Assembly (NCBI GenBank): GCA_033220425.1
Contig: CM065646.1
Location: 1,557,501 to 1,621,500 of the forward strand
From: Lepraria neglecta
Taxonomy: Eukaryota; Ascomycota; Lecanoromycetes; Lecanorales; Stereocaulaceae
Direction: 5' to 3'
DNA length: 64,000 nt
Part shown: piece by piece, positions 21,622 to 32,985 of the stretch
Layout: the number at the start of each line of letters is the position of its first letter
Position numbering within the stretch: position 1 is the stretch's first letter
Notes under the pieces: generated by a model
Databases searched by the model: none
Told to the model about the DNA's origin: nothing
Seen by the model: only the letters and a program-made list of their open reading frames with translations
Position numbers and translations under genes: made by a program

Positions 21622-22424
21622 CTAGCCCTGACCAGCGGCATCGCCATTCCCCATCTCATGTTTCACTTCCTTCTGGCCGAACTGCTGCTGCTGTATATGC
21701 CTGTTTGTGCGTTTCTCTCTCAGCAGCAAAAACAAAAGACCCCCTGCAGCAGCGAGTGGTGGAACTCCAACACCCAGGCCTACTCCCACGCCTACTTTTG
21801 TCTTGTCACTGCTGCTGCTTGAACACAACGATGTCGATTTAGCATCACTGGAGGTTGCGGGTGGGCTTGTCGGACTAGTATGTAGCTCCGCAACAGGCAC
21901 GAGAGTCTCCCTAGATCTCCACGCCGATCCATTGGTGATCTCATGGATGTTGTCTAAAAATTGGAAGAAGACGCCGTCGGGATCATCGCAGCAGCTCGTC
22001 GTGTTGGCGCCATTTGCGCAGCACCACTCCTCGTCACTGCAGCGGAAGACAAGGTTGTACGAAGCTGTTTTGTAGGCTGTGGCAACATGTGGGGTTAGTG
22101 AGTGAGTCGGGTGAGTGTAGACGTTCGATGCTAAGATTCTTACCGTCAGTGGATGGAAAAAGTTGAAAGCAAATCAGATCCTCCTTGTGCTACCTGTGCA
22201 GGCTCCCGTGTTGATGGAAAGATAGTTTGGTGAAAAACAAAGCCCGGAGCTTGGGCATGCGTCGCCTGTCTTGCAGCAGGTTGTCGCGATGGCTGTTGTG
22301 TTACATGGTTGCTAAGTAGGTGGGGCGACAGTGGTGCCATCTGGCCAGGTAAACGTCTGTGCCAATAGCGTTAATGGATAGAAGAGTAGTAGAAAAGTGT
22401 GGTTAGATTTGTGGGTTTCGACAT
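21622..22424 (-). pseudogene. Broken duplicate of the Cys-rich single-pass protein
   Basis: Shares the layout of the gene at 19597-20562: a hydrophobic start, TTCCKTGDACPSSGLCF, the identical SINTGACT, FRCSDEEWCC then TTSCCDDPDG, a Ser-rich stalk, and a membrane span preceded by VGVGVGLGVGVP with REKRTNRH after it. The ATG at 22424 is out of frame with the hydrophobic leader that follows. A TAG interrupts the first Cys block (22312-22314), and the exon after NTGACT needs another frame change before CFQLF. A GTAAGA..CACAG intron (about 22078-22143) fits between the Cys blocks. At least three lesions make it a pseudogene. Divergence from its partner is high, so the duplication is old. Confidence 0.75.
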
Positions 22425-22917
22425 TGTATGAGTAACCATTATATGTATGATTGTAAATGGATAGGAAAGTATCCCTGGGTGTCAAGGCAAGAGGAAGACG
22501 AGACGTTTTTTATAAAAACCGGAAAGGGGAGCGAAGGATAAGGGTTGAAGTTAGTAGTATGTGCCTAGTGGTCCTCTATAGTATTCGCCTAGCGGCAGGA
22601 CACGGGGGCTTAAGAAACTGTAGTATCGGCTATTTATAGCACTGTTAGAGCCGCTTCACCTCACTCCACCTCAAAACCCTCGAAATAGCCGAGCCGAATT
22701 ATCAGTCTTTTGTTTTGATAAGCTCACGATACAACCTGGGTCAAAGTAGTCTGACTCCTAGAAGAGGACGATGTGTTCCATGCATTTCCAATACGGGCCC
22801 AGATTCCTGAAGGATGAGACGGTGGAAGGACAAGAGCATTCATAGCCGGGTTCTTCAATCCAACTACTCAGCCTGCAGTCCTTTCAAAAATTCCATATCG
22901 ACATTGACAAAGCTCCT
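22425..22917. other. Intergenic, nothing recognised
   Basis: Only a short plus-strand frame (22457-22639) without features. Confidence 0.45.
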
Positions 22918-25900
22918 CTAAAGGTCCACGTCCAACCTCCACAGCTCAGTCTGAATCACGAAAGTAGCAGCAATTGCGTAATTCAACAGGTCTTCCTCAT
23001 TTTCACCCATGACAAGGTAAAGATTCCGCCTAACATGAACCCTCTCTCCCAGCAAATGCATGTATGATGCGCAAGCGACCGGAATGGTGCATACATGTCT
23101 CTAAATACGGAATGTCTTTGGATACGAAGTTCCACTCCCACGCACGGCCCAGAGCGTCAGTGAAGGAGGTGAGCTCCCACAGACGGAGCAAAGCAAATCG
23201 TGCCGATGGATTGGTTTTGGTAAATTTGCGGGCTGTAAGAAGCAGATAATCTATGAATCGACGTCGCGAGGGAACACGATCCCATCGATTGTCTGGCGAA
23301 AGTCGATCTAAAAGTCTCGGTCTTGGTCGACTTCCTTGACGGCTATGGCCTGGCCTGGTGTTCTGGACGAGAAAGTATTTCTTGTGACGCCCACTTTGTA
23401 GAGTTTGGCGATGATGGGTCTGATTGAAATGTCCCAATCCATCGGGTAATCGCCCCAGCGGTGAGCCTTCCAGTAAGCGTCCCGCTCTTCCCAGAAGCTT
23501 TTTGACTTGAACTTATTGTTCGTGTGCGGTCTTCGGTTCGGTGGGTTCTTAGCACGTTCTGCCTGATTCAATGGCTTGGAACACTTGTGGAGGACCCCAT
23601 ACTCAGTGTCAAGGAACTTAGAGGGGAAGAACAGAGCCATCATAGCACGAGGTTTGCAAACGTCGGGGGTGACCCGGCGATTTCGGTGAGGGTGTACATT
23701 GGACAGTCTGCTGGTCGTGAGGCATTCTTGTAACTTTCCCATCTGCTTGACAATGATGTCTGCTTCCTTGCATCTTTCTGCTGCACCAGGATCGAGGTCC
23801 GCTGCGTGCCAGCACTTTTTGAACTCTACTTGGCTGTCAGCGAACCTTCTGATCCGATCACTCAGGATACTTACGTTTGGACTTCTCCCGGTCCATGAAG
23901 GTCCAAAACTCCGCCTCGGTATTTTCCCCGTATCGCGAAGCAGGCTTCCAGTCTTTCATGACGGCCAAATCTTGCCGCAGCTCTTCCAGAAGGCTAGACT
24001 CATATTTCATGAGCTCCTTAACGGGAGAACTCGTATTGCTGTGATGGTCCTTGGACGATAATTCCTCCATTTCGCCGTGGGTTTCATCATCATCTAAGCT
24101 ACCTTCTTCTAATAGGTGGCCATCTCCTTCATCCAATGAGTTGGTGCCTTCAACCTCCGCCTCCTCGTCAGTGTCCAAGCCGTTGATGAATCGCACCCAC
24201 TAAATCATTCCTAAGTCAGCATATCTCTTGGTGATGATCATTCTTAGAGCCGGAGAAGTGCTCCCAACATCTACTGCACTCAAACAATGTACGCAACAAC
24301 CGTCAAGGTCTACACTCTTTCGAGCTTACAGCTGACGTGATAACAAAGGACATTTCCCGATTCTTCAGACCTCCCTATCAGGACGTTCAACGCATGCTGC
24401 TGAGCTACAGACGTCACCGTCATCGCTCTTCCGAGGCTCGAGGGTGTCAAAATAATTCGGACGTCTCTCAGTTTCGAAGCCAAAAACATTACGTAAGAAG
24501 TACTGAATGATTCGTTTTTTGGAGCATTACCCTGAGAAGTAGTCCAACTAGAACTCGGCGCCCCATGCGCGGTGTAGTCAATATCTGTAGCTGGACCTAC
24601 TAAAGGCAATTCCGTTGGTCGCTCGTCCGGATTATTTTGACACCCGCGAGGGAAAGCGTTATCAACGCAGCCCAAAACGGGCTTATGGTCCACGATGAAG
24701 CACGGCAGGTGAAATCAACTCGAAGAGATCTACTTACATCAGGACCACTCGTGACAAATTTCTCCAGGTCGTTTGTCTTTCCTTTGTAAAGCGTGGCGCG
24801 GTTATCTTCTGATACTTCTTCAGGAAATAGTATGGCCTTCTCGAGAGATTCGGCTTGATTGTAGAGTTTACGAATGTCATCTGCCTCGCCTTGTTCGCCC
24901 TCAGCAAAGTTGCCGTTGGTGTTCACCATACGCATGTGACCACGTTGGATATCATCCCAAATGCTGTTGACCTCTTCAACAGGTCTTATATTACGAGTAC
25001 GCATAGCTACAGGTTCTCGGGTTATGGTCCTGAGGATGGAAGCGGCTGGGTTGTACTAGTCCTTGATCATACAAAAGCGATGGGCTTTTACAAGAGACTA
25101 TGACTGTCAGGGCTGGAGCTTCGACTTCTGTTCAATGCAGGTACTTACTTCAAAGATGATGTTGTACAAACACGGGAAAGGCTCGCCAGGCTCCAAATCC
25201 CAGACATACACATCATAGTAATCATCGAAGCCGAAGTGCCACTCTCGCATCTCTTCCATCTTCTGATAGAAGCTCGGGTCAACTTCCGAAACAATTGTCC
25301 ATTCATGTTTGGAAGCTCTACCCAGACCCGACTTCTCGCCGCTCAGCCACATTTGGTTCTTGGGCGGTTGCGTAAGAATCTTGCCAATCTTAGCATCTCG
25401 GATGACACCAATAACAGGAGAAGTATGCATTGCCAAGTATTGGAGAAAGCGACACATCGCTGGGTCGTTACGCTTGAAATTGGCGTACATAAAGTTGCCA
25501 ACTTCGACAACTTTATGAGAGCGCCGAAACTGCTGGTCGCGTGACCCTGTCTGGAGATTTCCCGTGTTTCGCGGCATCTCGATACTGTTGGTAAGGTATG
25601 AAACCCTATAAATCTCAGCATTAGTTGGGGAACTTACCCTTGATGACAGGAGACGTACAAATTGTAGAAGCTGTTGTTGGAACCGATCTCCCTTCCATAT
25701 CAACCAATTTGCCGCTGGGAAGTACTGGAAGTTTGCCACTATGTTCAAATCGTAGAATTCGTCCCAGTGTCGGCAAAGCTTTATGGTATCGTGAAGGCGG
25801 CTATCCTTTGCAATCAGACAAAACTGGAGCCAGCCACCTCGACTGATCGCTCTTTCGTTGGGATAGTTGTAGACGTATCTTCCGCAGATCTTGACCCGCA

Positions 25901-27103
25901 TTTTCTTGAATCTGAATTTGCCTTCGTCGTCAAGTTCACCAAAGTCGATGAGTGTCTTTCCTTTATTCTCTTCAGCTGGCATTTTTCCTTTGCCTACGTC
26001 GAGGCCGCCGAAAGATTGTTCTAAAAGGCTCTGCCGCCCTTGCTTGGCGTTATGTATTTTCTTCTCTCTTTCGGGTGTCCAATTGTCGGTTCGGCCACTT
26101 TTTGCTGGTCCAAGATCAGTGCCTGTCAATCCCGCCTTCTTGCGTAGGGCCAATGTCTTGGCAGCCTCCTCATCTTCCGAGTCTTCCTCATAGCTGTCAT
26201 CTTCTACGTCTTCCTCCGCTCCTCGGCCGAGCTCAGCACAAGCATCACGAATCTTCTGGAGTCTCGGGTTGTCCATTTTCAGCGCAAGATCTCTCAGATC
26301 GGTGTCTGTGACTTCACTGTTGTTCAGAAATTCTTCAACGCTATTAGCTAGTATGGCTGCGGGTAGGACATTAGCATGAGAGTGCAACAGTCGACAAAAC
26401 AGCAAATGTTTGATCTCGGCCAAGTCTTCAAGCATCTGATTAATCTCGTCATCTGGATATGGGGCAGTCTTGTCCTTCAGATCAATTGGGTTGTCGATCG
26501 TGCCTGTGACATGGAAGCCCTTGCTGTAGTGGATTTTAACCCCTTCTTCAACCGCTTTCGCACTTGGGTTCTGAGTAGACTTATCAGGTAGATCTGTTCG
26601 AGTATTTCCATTTGCTGCTGCCTTTTGCTGTGACTCCTTAGACTTGGCAGAAGCCTTGGAGCCGGTGGTGGCAGGTGAATTTCCGGGTTCGGCCGTGGCG
26701 TTGATGAAGAGTTCCTGTAGCGCAATCTCTCCATCATCGTCTACCGACTTCGTCATCAGCAGGATGTGCTTGATAAGGTCAATGTAGTTGTCTCGCTCGT
26801 CCGCGATGACATCCTCAACCGGGTCCCATTCCGCTTCTTGCTCTTCCTGGACCGTCTCTCCTTGTACGCTTCGTCCAGATATGACTCCTGTCGTTTGAGA
26901 TCCTCCTTGGAACGCAATTCCCGCATACGAGCCTGCACATCCTTCATATTGCGCTTAAAGAGGGCTGCTTTCTTCTTGACTTCCTCTTCTCGCTTTCTCG
27001 GTGGGTCTCTTCGTCCAATTGGCATTGTCGCGCCGATTTGAGCTTGGAGAAATGGCCTTAGTAACCAAGTCCAGGCTCCGATTGCGGAGGATTGACTCAC
27101 CAT
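22918..27103 (-). pseudogene. Long conserved-looking fungal gene of unknown function, with several frame changes
   Basis: Minus-strand coding text spans about 4.2 kb in several exons. It begins with a Lys/Glu-rich coil (RKREEEVKKKAALFKRNMKD), followed by disordered acidic text, then a globular core: KICGRYVYNYPNERAISRGG, LCRHWDEFYDLNIVANFQYF, AMCRFLQYLAMHTSPVIG and WHFGFDDYYDVYVWDLEPGE. Downstream exons are joined by plausible introns, e.g. GAA|GTAAGT..CTAG|TACAACCC (near 25147 to 25050) and GAT|GTAAGT..ATAAG|CCCG (near 24735 to 24680). The end reads RRNLYLVMGENEEDLLNYAI to a stop at 22918-22920. The frame shifts near 26858 (AYKE to ETVQEEQEAEWDP), near 25500-25600, near 23300 and near 23045, so the locus is broken or misassembled. 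I do not recognise the family. The start is uncertain: ATG at 27103 or MPIGRRD at 27025. Confidence 0.6.
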
Positions 27104-28053
27104 TTCTGCTTTTCGTACAGCGCTACAATGCACGAACAATAATGAAGTTTTAATTGCTCAAAGTATCCAAGTAGTGCTGATGGCCGTAATCGAGATTCAG
27201 TAAGAAGAAACGAATACGATGCAATTTGCGAGCGCAAATGACTCGATCCAGGATGCAATATTTCAAGAAAAGATAGTCGTACAGCTTATGCAAGGTGTCT
27301 TCGGAGTCAACATCCGCAAAATCCTGATTTGCAAGTGGAGTGGAGCTTGCAGTGATATAGCTCGGTGGCGACTCATTATTACGGTTCTTGTAACCTCTTA
27401 CAAGCCTGTGATTCGATCATTTTAGAGGATTTCACGGCGTGCGCAGACAGGTGTAATCACCTTGACACTACCTGGAGTGATAGGAGCAGAATAGGCCATT
27501 GAAGGGGGTTGCCTCGTCCTCACACCGCCTTTCATCGGAAAGCTGTAGGGCGGTACACTGGGGGGACATGGCTGAGGCGGGTAAGTGGCAATGGGCACGC
27601 AATACTTCAGGGCACTTTAATAGTCATCGCTTGTGGAGTACCTTGAGATCTTTTCAAGGTCTTGGTCCTCTCTAATGGCTATCGTGGCCTGCGAGATCTT
27701 TCAATGGTTTTCAAGGGGGCAAAGCTGCTTTGACGTGTTTTTCGACGCGTCGGATGATCGTCGCTAACAATTACGTATGTTGCAGGGACATCCTTGATGT
27801 GGAGGTGGCCATAATAATTGTGGAAGGTACAATGCTCTATACCTCAGTAGCTACAGGAGCGAGGAAATCATTGATGATGTAGCTGACTCATATCTAGAGC
27901 AAAAATGACACTCGCTACACTCGAGGTCCTGTTATCCCTAGCAGAACAATGTCGGCCTCATCTCTCTATGTACTGCGCCCTCGACCATTTGTACGTCGTC
28001 CCGAGCCTATCCTACAATCTCCCCTCTCTTGTCTTGTCCGCCTCCCTCACAAT
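27104..28053. other. Gene-free stretch
   Basis: About 950 bp with only short frames (27219-27425 plus; 27905-28326 plus, which mirrors the mL54 coding strand). No repeat or RNA gene was recognised. Confidence 0.45.
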
Positions 28054-28866
28054 CTACCTCATTCCCCTCAAGAAATTAGCCTCCTTTATCCTCCTCCTCC
28101 TAGCCTTCCTCATCGCTCCATTCAGCTCCTCCCGTGCTTCTTGGGCCTCCATAGTCTCATATGGTCCAATGCCAGCCGGCAGATCAATAGATTGTTCTTC
28201 CAGAGGGACCTTCACAACGTGATTTGCTCCATTGGACCCGGTTTTCAGGGCTCGTGCGGCTTTAGAGGCAAGGCGTCGTTGCTTTTTGGATTTGGCTGTC
28301 AAGGGACGATTAGTAGGTGCAATTAACATAGTTCCACAGCGACGGCAAGAATACGCAATTCTTGTAGAAAGCTCAATGGGCGCATAAGCCCGATAGCTCG
28401 CTTGCAACCGCGAGAGCAAGTACAGAACTCCCAGCTCCCTGGCACAGATCAAATATGCTGTAGAGGTTCTAGACTCACCAAAAGCATCTCCCACTGCCCC
28501 ATCGGCATCACCATCTTTCTCTCCCGACTTCAGCAGTCCCCAGAGCCACTCCGGGTAGTCCTTGTCCTCCTTCGCCAACGGCGCCTCTTGTGCTTTGATG
28601 TAGCCCAGCCCCTTCAATGGTGTGCCAGCTTGTACAATACTTCTTGATGCACCTCCTGATGCTTTTGATTTCTCATTGGGTGGTATCGACGGTGTTTTGG
28701 AAGGTGAAGGGGTGAAAGGCGTGGAAAAGGGTTGGGCGGCGGATGTTGATGTTGCGGGCGGCGGGGATTCAGGGTGGGCGCGGATACTGGTTGTAGAGAG
28801 CGTACGAATAGATGGAGAGGCGAGAGCGCGATGGGAGAAAAGGCGCGTGCAGCGTTGGCAGATCAT
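28054..28866 (-). CDS. MRPL37: Mitochondrial large-subunit ribosomal protein mL54 (MRPL37 family)
   Basis: The start was chosen at 28866 because MICQRCTRLFSHRALASPSI is a typical mitochondrial targeting sequence; an ATG 10 codons upstream is also open. The family signature is AGTPLKGLGYIKAQEAP followed by DYPEWLWGLL. A 183-nt intron (28296-28478; GTGAGT..GACAG) then joins GDAF to AKSKKQRRLASKAARALK. The C-terminus has EEQSIDLPAGI and MRKARRRRIKEANFLRGMR. The spliced protein is 209 residues. The intron is a multiple of three and free of stops, so retained-intron transcripts would code for a 61-residue insert. The protein is part of the mitoribosome large subunit. It is divergent from the relic at 29165, with about 300 bp between. 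Confidence 0.9.
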   Translation of the reverse strand: MICQRCTRLFSHRALASPSIRTLSTTSIRAHPESPPPATSTSAAQPFSTPFTPSPSKTPSIPPNEKSKASGGASRSIVQAGTPLKGLGYIKAQEAPLAKEDKDYPEWLWGLLKSGEKDGDADGAVGDAFGESRTSTAYLICARELGVLYLLSRLQASYRAYAPIELSTRIAYSCRRCGTMLIAPTNRPLTAKSKKQRRLASKAARALKTGSNGANHVVKVPLEEQSIDLPAGIGPYETMEAQEAREELNGAMRKARRRRIKEANFLRGMR

Positions 28867-29164
28867 TGTAAGTTGTTGGCTACTGATGAAAATCAATGTT
28901 TTGGACAGAAGAGCTTTGAAGATTCTTGGCGCCCATGCACCAGCACGACACTAGCTGCTTGGCACGGAATTTATCTGCTTCCCTCGCTTCTCCGTCCCTG
29001 CATTTTCATGTTTCAATCCTTCCTTCTATATGTACGTTACGAGTCCCAATCGAATCAAAACATGCCACAATACAGATAGGCTTCCGTCTCTCTCTTGTTC
29101 ATCCGATTGAGGTGTTTTCTATCCGCAAAGCCCCGACTCCAAACATGCTCTCTGCTGTGCTTAA

Positions 29165-31459
29165 ATGAACCTGCCCTGCATCACACCCACGCCGTCTCAC
29201 TCTACTGTTGGCATTGTGACACTGCTAGTCGTTTGGTTCAGGCTCATTTGGAGGTTCACTCGAGGGTTCAGCGTGAATCTTTTTCGCTTTGAACGCGATC
29301 TTCAGAGGCTTGACTTCTGGGCAAACATGGCATTCTGGCTGGCAACGATCTGGCAGACTGCTGAGATAGCTGGGAAGAGTCTTTTTCTCCTTGGGTGGTG
29401 GAACAATAAAAGCACAAATCGTACATTAGCCCTCTCACGAATTGATGAGCTCAAGATGCAGGTCTTCGACTCACCCGTTATAGTGCAAACTCGCCATTAA
29501 GTTGCCACGAATATTGAAAATGGCGTCTTTCATCAGGAATTTTCCGCTAGCCGGTAGAAAGAGCTTGTGTTGGTTCGCGAGAGCGTTGACGAGGTTGTCT
29601 AAAACGGCACCTATCTGCGATTTCAAGTATTTGTTCATCCAATCCACGTTCGTCTTTTGCTATTGGTCCCACGGGCTGTCCCAATGAATGCTATCGGAAC
29701 TCGTACCCGTGCTGGTGCAAGCTTCTGTACCAGGAGGATCCTCTATACGTGCGATCCGCAGCCCGCCGTCATTGACGACGCCGAGCGCGAAGGTGAGGTG
29801 CCAGTCCGTGTTTACCGTGAAGTTATGACGTCCCTGAAGTATCTATGGCATGATATCTCAAAAGAGATCGATGTCGTAAAAGACCTCATAGTAAGCCTGG
29901 GAAAAGATATTGGAGATCTGTTCACATCAAAGACCAACACTGACGAGGTATTTGCTCGTCTAAAAGACCACCTCATGACGCAGCGCTCGATACTCTTTCC
30001 AACGTCATCGACTTCCTCCTAATAGCCATCAGCTTTGTGATTCAGAAATTCAAGGAGCTGGGTCACTACAAGATGGATGTTCCGATCTTCAGCGCTCTCA
30101 GGAAGCTGGTCAGCAGCGGCCGTGATTTCACACTCTTCAACTGCTTCTCGCTCATACTAGATATACCAACTAGCATCCTCTACAAAATCGCCGTCGGCAA
30201 AGCTCTACCAAAACTAGCAGGCCGATTGACGAAAAACACGTTCAAGCAATTTATGGAAGGAGACGCATCGCTTGATAAAAGCCTTGTGAGAGATATCAAT
30301 GAAGTCGGTGGTGCGGTTGCGGCTAGTGCTGCGACTATCTTTCTCGTTTTGAAGCTCATCACATACGTGACTGATGAGCTCACTATCATGGACGCTGAAG
30401 CTGATGACGGAACGATTGAGACCCGAAAGGTGATGGTGGGAGGGGAGGCGGGCCATGTGATTGATGCGGCGAAGATGTTTTTCAATATTGTGGGTTTGGT
30501 TATTTCTTGGCCATTGCATCATGAGCATGATCAGGCTTTGCACTGGTGGGTAAGTAAAATCAAACACTACCATTCCACAAGAGAACGAGTGAATCCTGTG
30601 GGGCTAATTAAGCTACTCATCTAGATCTGGGGCCTTGACTGCAATAACGGCCTCGTCATGGCCATTGGCAATATAGTCAGCTGGACGACGCACATCCCAC
30701 ACGTCGAAATAGAGCGGTCCTTTGGGACGTATGAAGCGCTGACGGGCATCGCTCGGTATGTCTTGGAAATCATCATTGATGTGTAAGTGCTCTTCTCGGG
30801 GTCATCATCTCACATTCTGTCTATTCAGCGGTCCGAAACATGTCTTCTGGGGCGAGCTTTTCTCTAAGATAGCTTCGTGTATCTCGTGCTTTGCTCTTGG
30901 GACACATCCTTTGGCATGAACTCAGCTCCCTGGCACCGCTTTTTCGCCTAAATCTGCTCCTCATATTTGTCTTTCGGCAATGATCCTACTCTCAGACAGC
31001 CTTCTCAGCCCTTTTCTTTGCTTCCGAGACTCCTATTCTAGCTCAAATATTTTTCATTCGGAGAGCAATGTTGACACCAAAATTTGCAGGCACGAATACG
31101 ACTTACCCAAAGGGGACCCAGACAAACACGACGACCAAGTCACACGCAACATCATCGAGCAGACTACTGGCATTGTTGGAGAGATCGCCTGGGGCGTTGC
31201 GGCTGTGACTGATAAAATTCAACCAGAAATCAGTTACCCTGCTCTATCTGTGTTTGGAGTTGCTACTGCGATTGGGGTGAGCTTTAAGGTTGTTAGTTTT
31301 ATGGTCTGGAAGGGCGAGCAGAAGCAGAAGAAGCCTGAAATGTTGGCTTTGGAGGAGAAAACGGAGAGGTTAGCTTTGAAGGAGAATAAAAGCATCGAGT
31401 GTGCGGATGAGGAGTGGGTTAAGGAGCAGGAGGAGCTGCTGGATGGGGACGTTGACTAG
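29165..31459 (+). pseudogene. Decayed C-terminal part of a large unknown fungal protein
   Basis: One frame holds ALSRIDELKMQVFDSPVIVQ, then VATNIENGVFHQEFSASR, KELVLVRESVDEVV and NGTYLRFQVFVHPIHVRLLL, interrupted by TAA (29498), TAG (29555) and TAA (29600). It continues to KDIGDLFTSKTNTDEVFARL. A frame change near 29985-30037 leads to SNVIDFLLIAISFVIQKFKE, YKMDVPIFSALRKLVSSG and LILDIPTSILYKIAVGKALP. Introns fit at CACTGGTGG|GTAAGT..ATCTAG (30550-30624), near 30784-30830, and before GCACGAATAC at about 31089; the last exon ends at 31459 with a Lys/Glu-rich tail. The text resembles, from memory, the C-terminus of very large uncharacterised fungal proteins. No start or N-terminal part is present, so it is a truncated and broken copy. 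Confidence 0.55.
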
Positions 31460-31922
31460 GTTGAGAAGACGTCGGCCATATATTGGTGTGCTGGTTCTTA
31501 CAAGCTCTGAAAGTCTCTGATTACTTCACCATTTGGCCTCATGCGATCCAGCGTTTTGCTCATTTAGTATATTTGAGCTAGAATTCTACCTTATCGTCAA
31601 CCTCAGAATCGTACATTTGGGGCAAATATCTATAGAAGTATCAGTAGACCTAGGGAGAATAGCAGAGCAGAGTGATTTGGGAGGCGGAGGGGCGGAACAT
31701 TGCACGCGAGGAAATCTTTGTTTGAAAAAGGAAACATCTTTTGTCTATTGTGGGTTTTCTAAATACAAGACCCAATTCTCAAAAAAAACAGAACAAACTC
31801 GAGGTTGATTCACGACCCAAACAGCCATGGGAGTACAATAATCTCGACACTAACGCAGAATATTCTCAGAAAAAACCAATCTGCGCAATCTGTACGCCCA
31901 CAACCTTCATCCCGTGCCTCGT
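31460..31922. other. Intergenic, nothing recognised
   Basis: Convergent 3' ends meet here. The short plus frames (31533-31808, 31741-31953) have no features. Confidence 0.45.
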
Positions 31923-32573
31923 TTACGCAGTCCCCGCCCACTCCACAACATGAGAATAATTCCTCGCCACACCCTCATTAGCATTCATCAACTGATGAGT
32001 CTCAAAATCATAGCATTCAATACAGCCCTTGCAATCTCTACAAAGCAGACAATGTTCCTTCAACTCCATGTCACAAAATACGTTTTCCGAAAACCCCACA
32101 AAATCCGGTCCGCAGCTAAAATCATCCTCGCAGAGCTTGATAGCGCTACGACGGTCCATTTTGCTAGCGATGAGGTGTGTGAATGCCGAGGAGCCGGATC
32201 GTCGGGTTTTGGTTTTGCGTGAGGGAAGGTTGTTGGTAGTGTCAGGAAGGCTTCGACGGTCGTTGTCGCCTTTGTTGGTCTGGTCGACGTTCCAGAGTCG
32301 AGTGTCAGTCTCGAGATGTTTGTCGTTTTTGAACATCATGGCTTTGTTAGAGCAATAGAAGTTCGGATCGTTGTTCGTATTTGTCGGTGTTATTGCTGAA
32401 GGCTATCATATTAATCTGCATAGCCGTTGCGACGTTCGGGCCGCTGCTCTGGTCATGATCCAGCCAAGTGCAATCAGGCGAGTGATCAGTATCACCCATG
32501 ATGATATTAGAATGGTACCAAGCCTGGCCACAAGCACGGCCCATATCGCCCAACCAGCCCAGCTACCGGCCAT
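31923..32573 (-). pseudogene. Small secreted Cys-containing protein gene with two frame changes
   Basis: The ATG at 32573 opens a signal-peptide-like MAGSWAGWAIWAVLVA. A second frame then reads AWYHSNIIMGDTDHSPDCTW and LDHDQSSGPNVATAMQINMI. A third stretch, back in the first frame, reads NFYCSNKAMMFKNDKHLETD, then SKMDRRSAIKLCEDDFSCGP, DFVGFSENVFCDMELKEHC and ECYDFETH, ending at 31923. Together these match the layout of a family of small secreted fungal proteins that I recall with the pattern S-x-G-P-D-F-V-S, F-C-D-M. Frame changes lie near 32530 and near 32395. It is either a pseudogene or contains sequence errors. Function unknown. Confidence 0.55.
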
Positions 32574-32639
32574 CAGGCCACTGCAGCGTTATATAGGCTA
32601 GATCGCATCGTTGCGACCCCAGAGCTGAAGATAAGGAGC

Positions 32640-32985
32640 CTATTGGCCTTTGCCGTAGTCACTGTCGATACCTTGTTCGACTTCTATATCGATGAAGGCG
32701 CCGGAGGAAATATGAAGGTGGTAAGTACCGCAATTTTCGCCGATGAACTCGTAGTCTTTGATGAAGGTGATGGCACAGGGGGGCAGTGCCGTCGGCTTGG
32801 GTAGGGCCTTCATAGTGGGAGCCTGGGTAGCCGCCGATTAGGGCTACGGCGACGCGCATGAAGGAGTTGCCGAATCCGCCGGTTTTTTTGAGGAAGTCGG
32901 AGGTGGGCATCTCGGAGTGACGGAATCCGGTGAAGGTGATGGCGCCGGCGACGACGGAGATCACGGTGGTGACTATGCTGATCAT
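32640..32985 (-). CDS. Small secreted protein, frame broken at a C6 run
   Basis: The ATG at 32985 gives a hydrophobic leader (MISIVTTVISVVAGAITFTG), then EMPTSDFLKKTGGFGNSFMR, GGYPGSHYEGPTQADGTAP. At a run of six C (about 32777-32782) the open frame drifts into Arg/His-rich nonsense. The neighbouring frame continues protein-like with CAITFIKDYEFIGENCGTYH and SSGAFIDIEVEQG to a TAG at 32640-32642. A run of five (or eight) C would give one reading frame of about 114-115 residues with two cysteines. The in-frame ORF that starts upstream at 33153 is His/Asn-rich leader and is not counted. Function unknown; secretion is inferred from the leader only. Confidence 0.6.
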
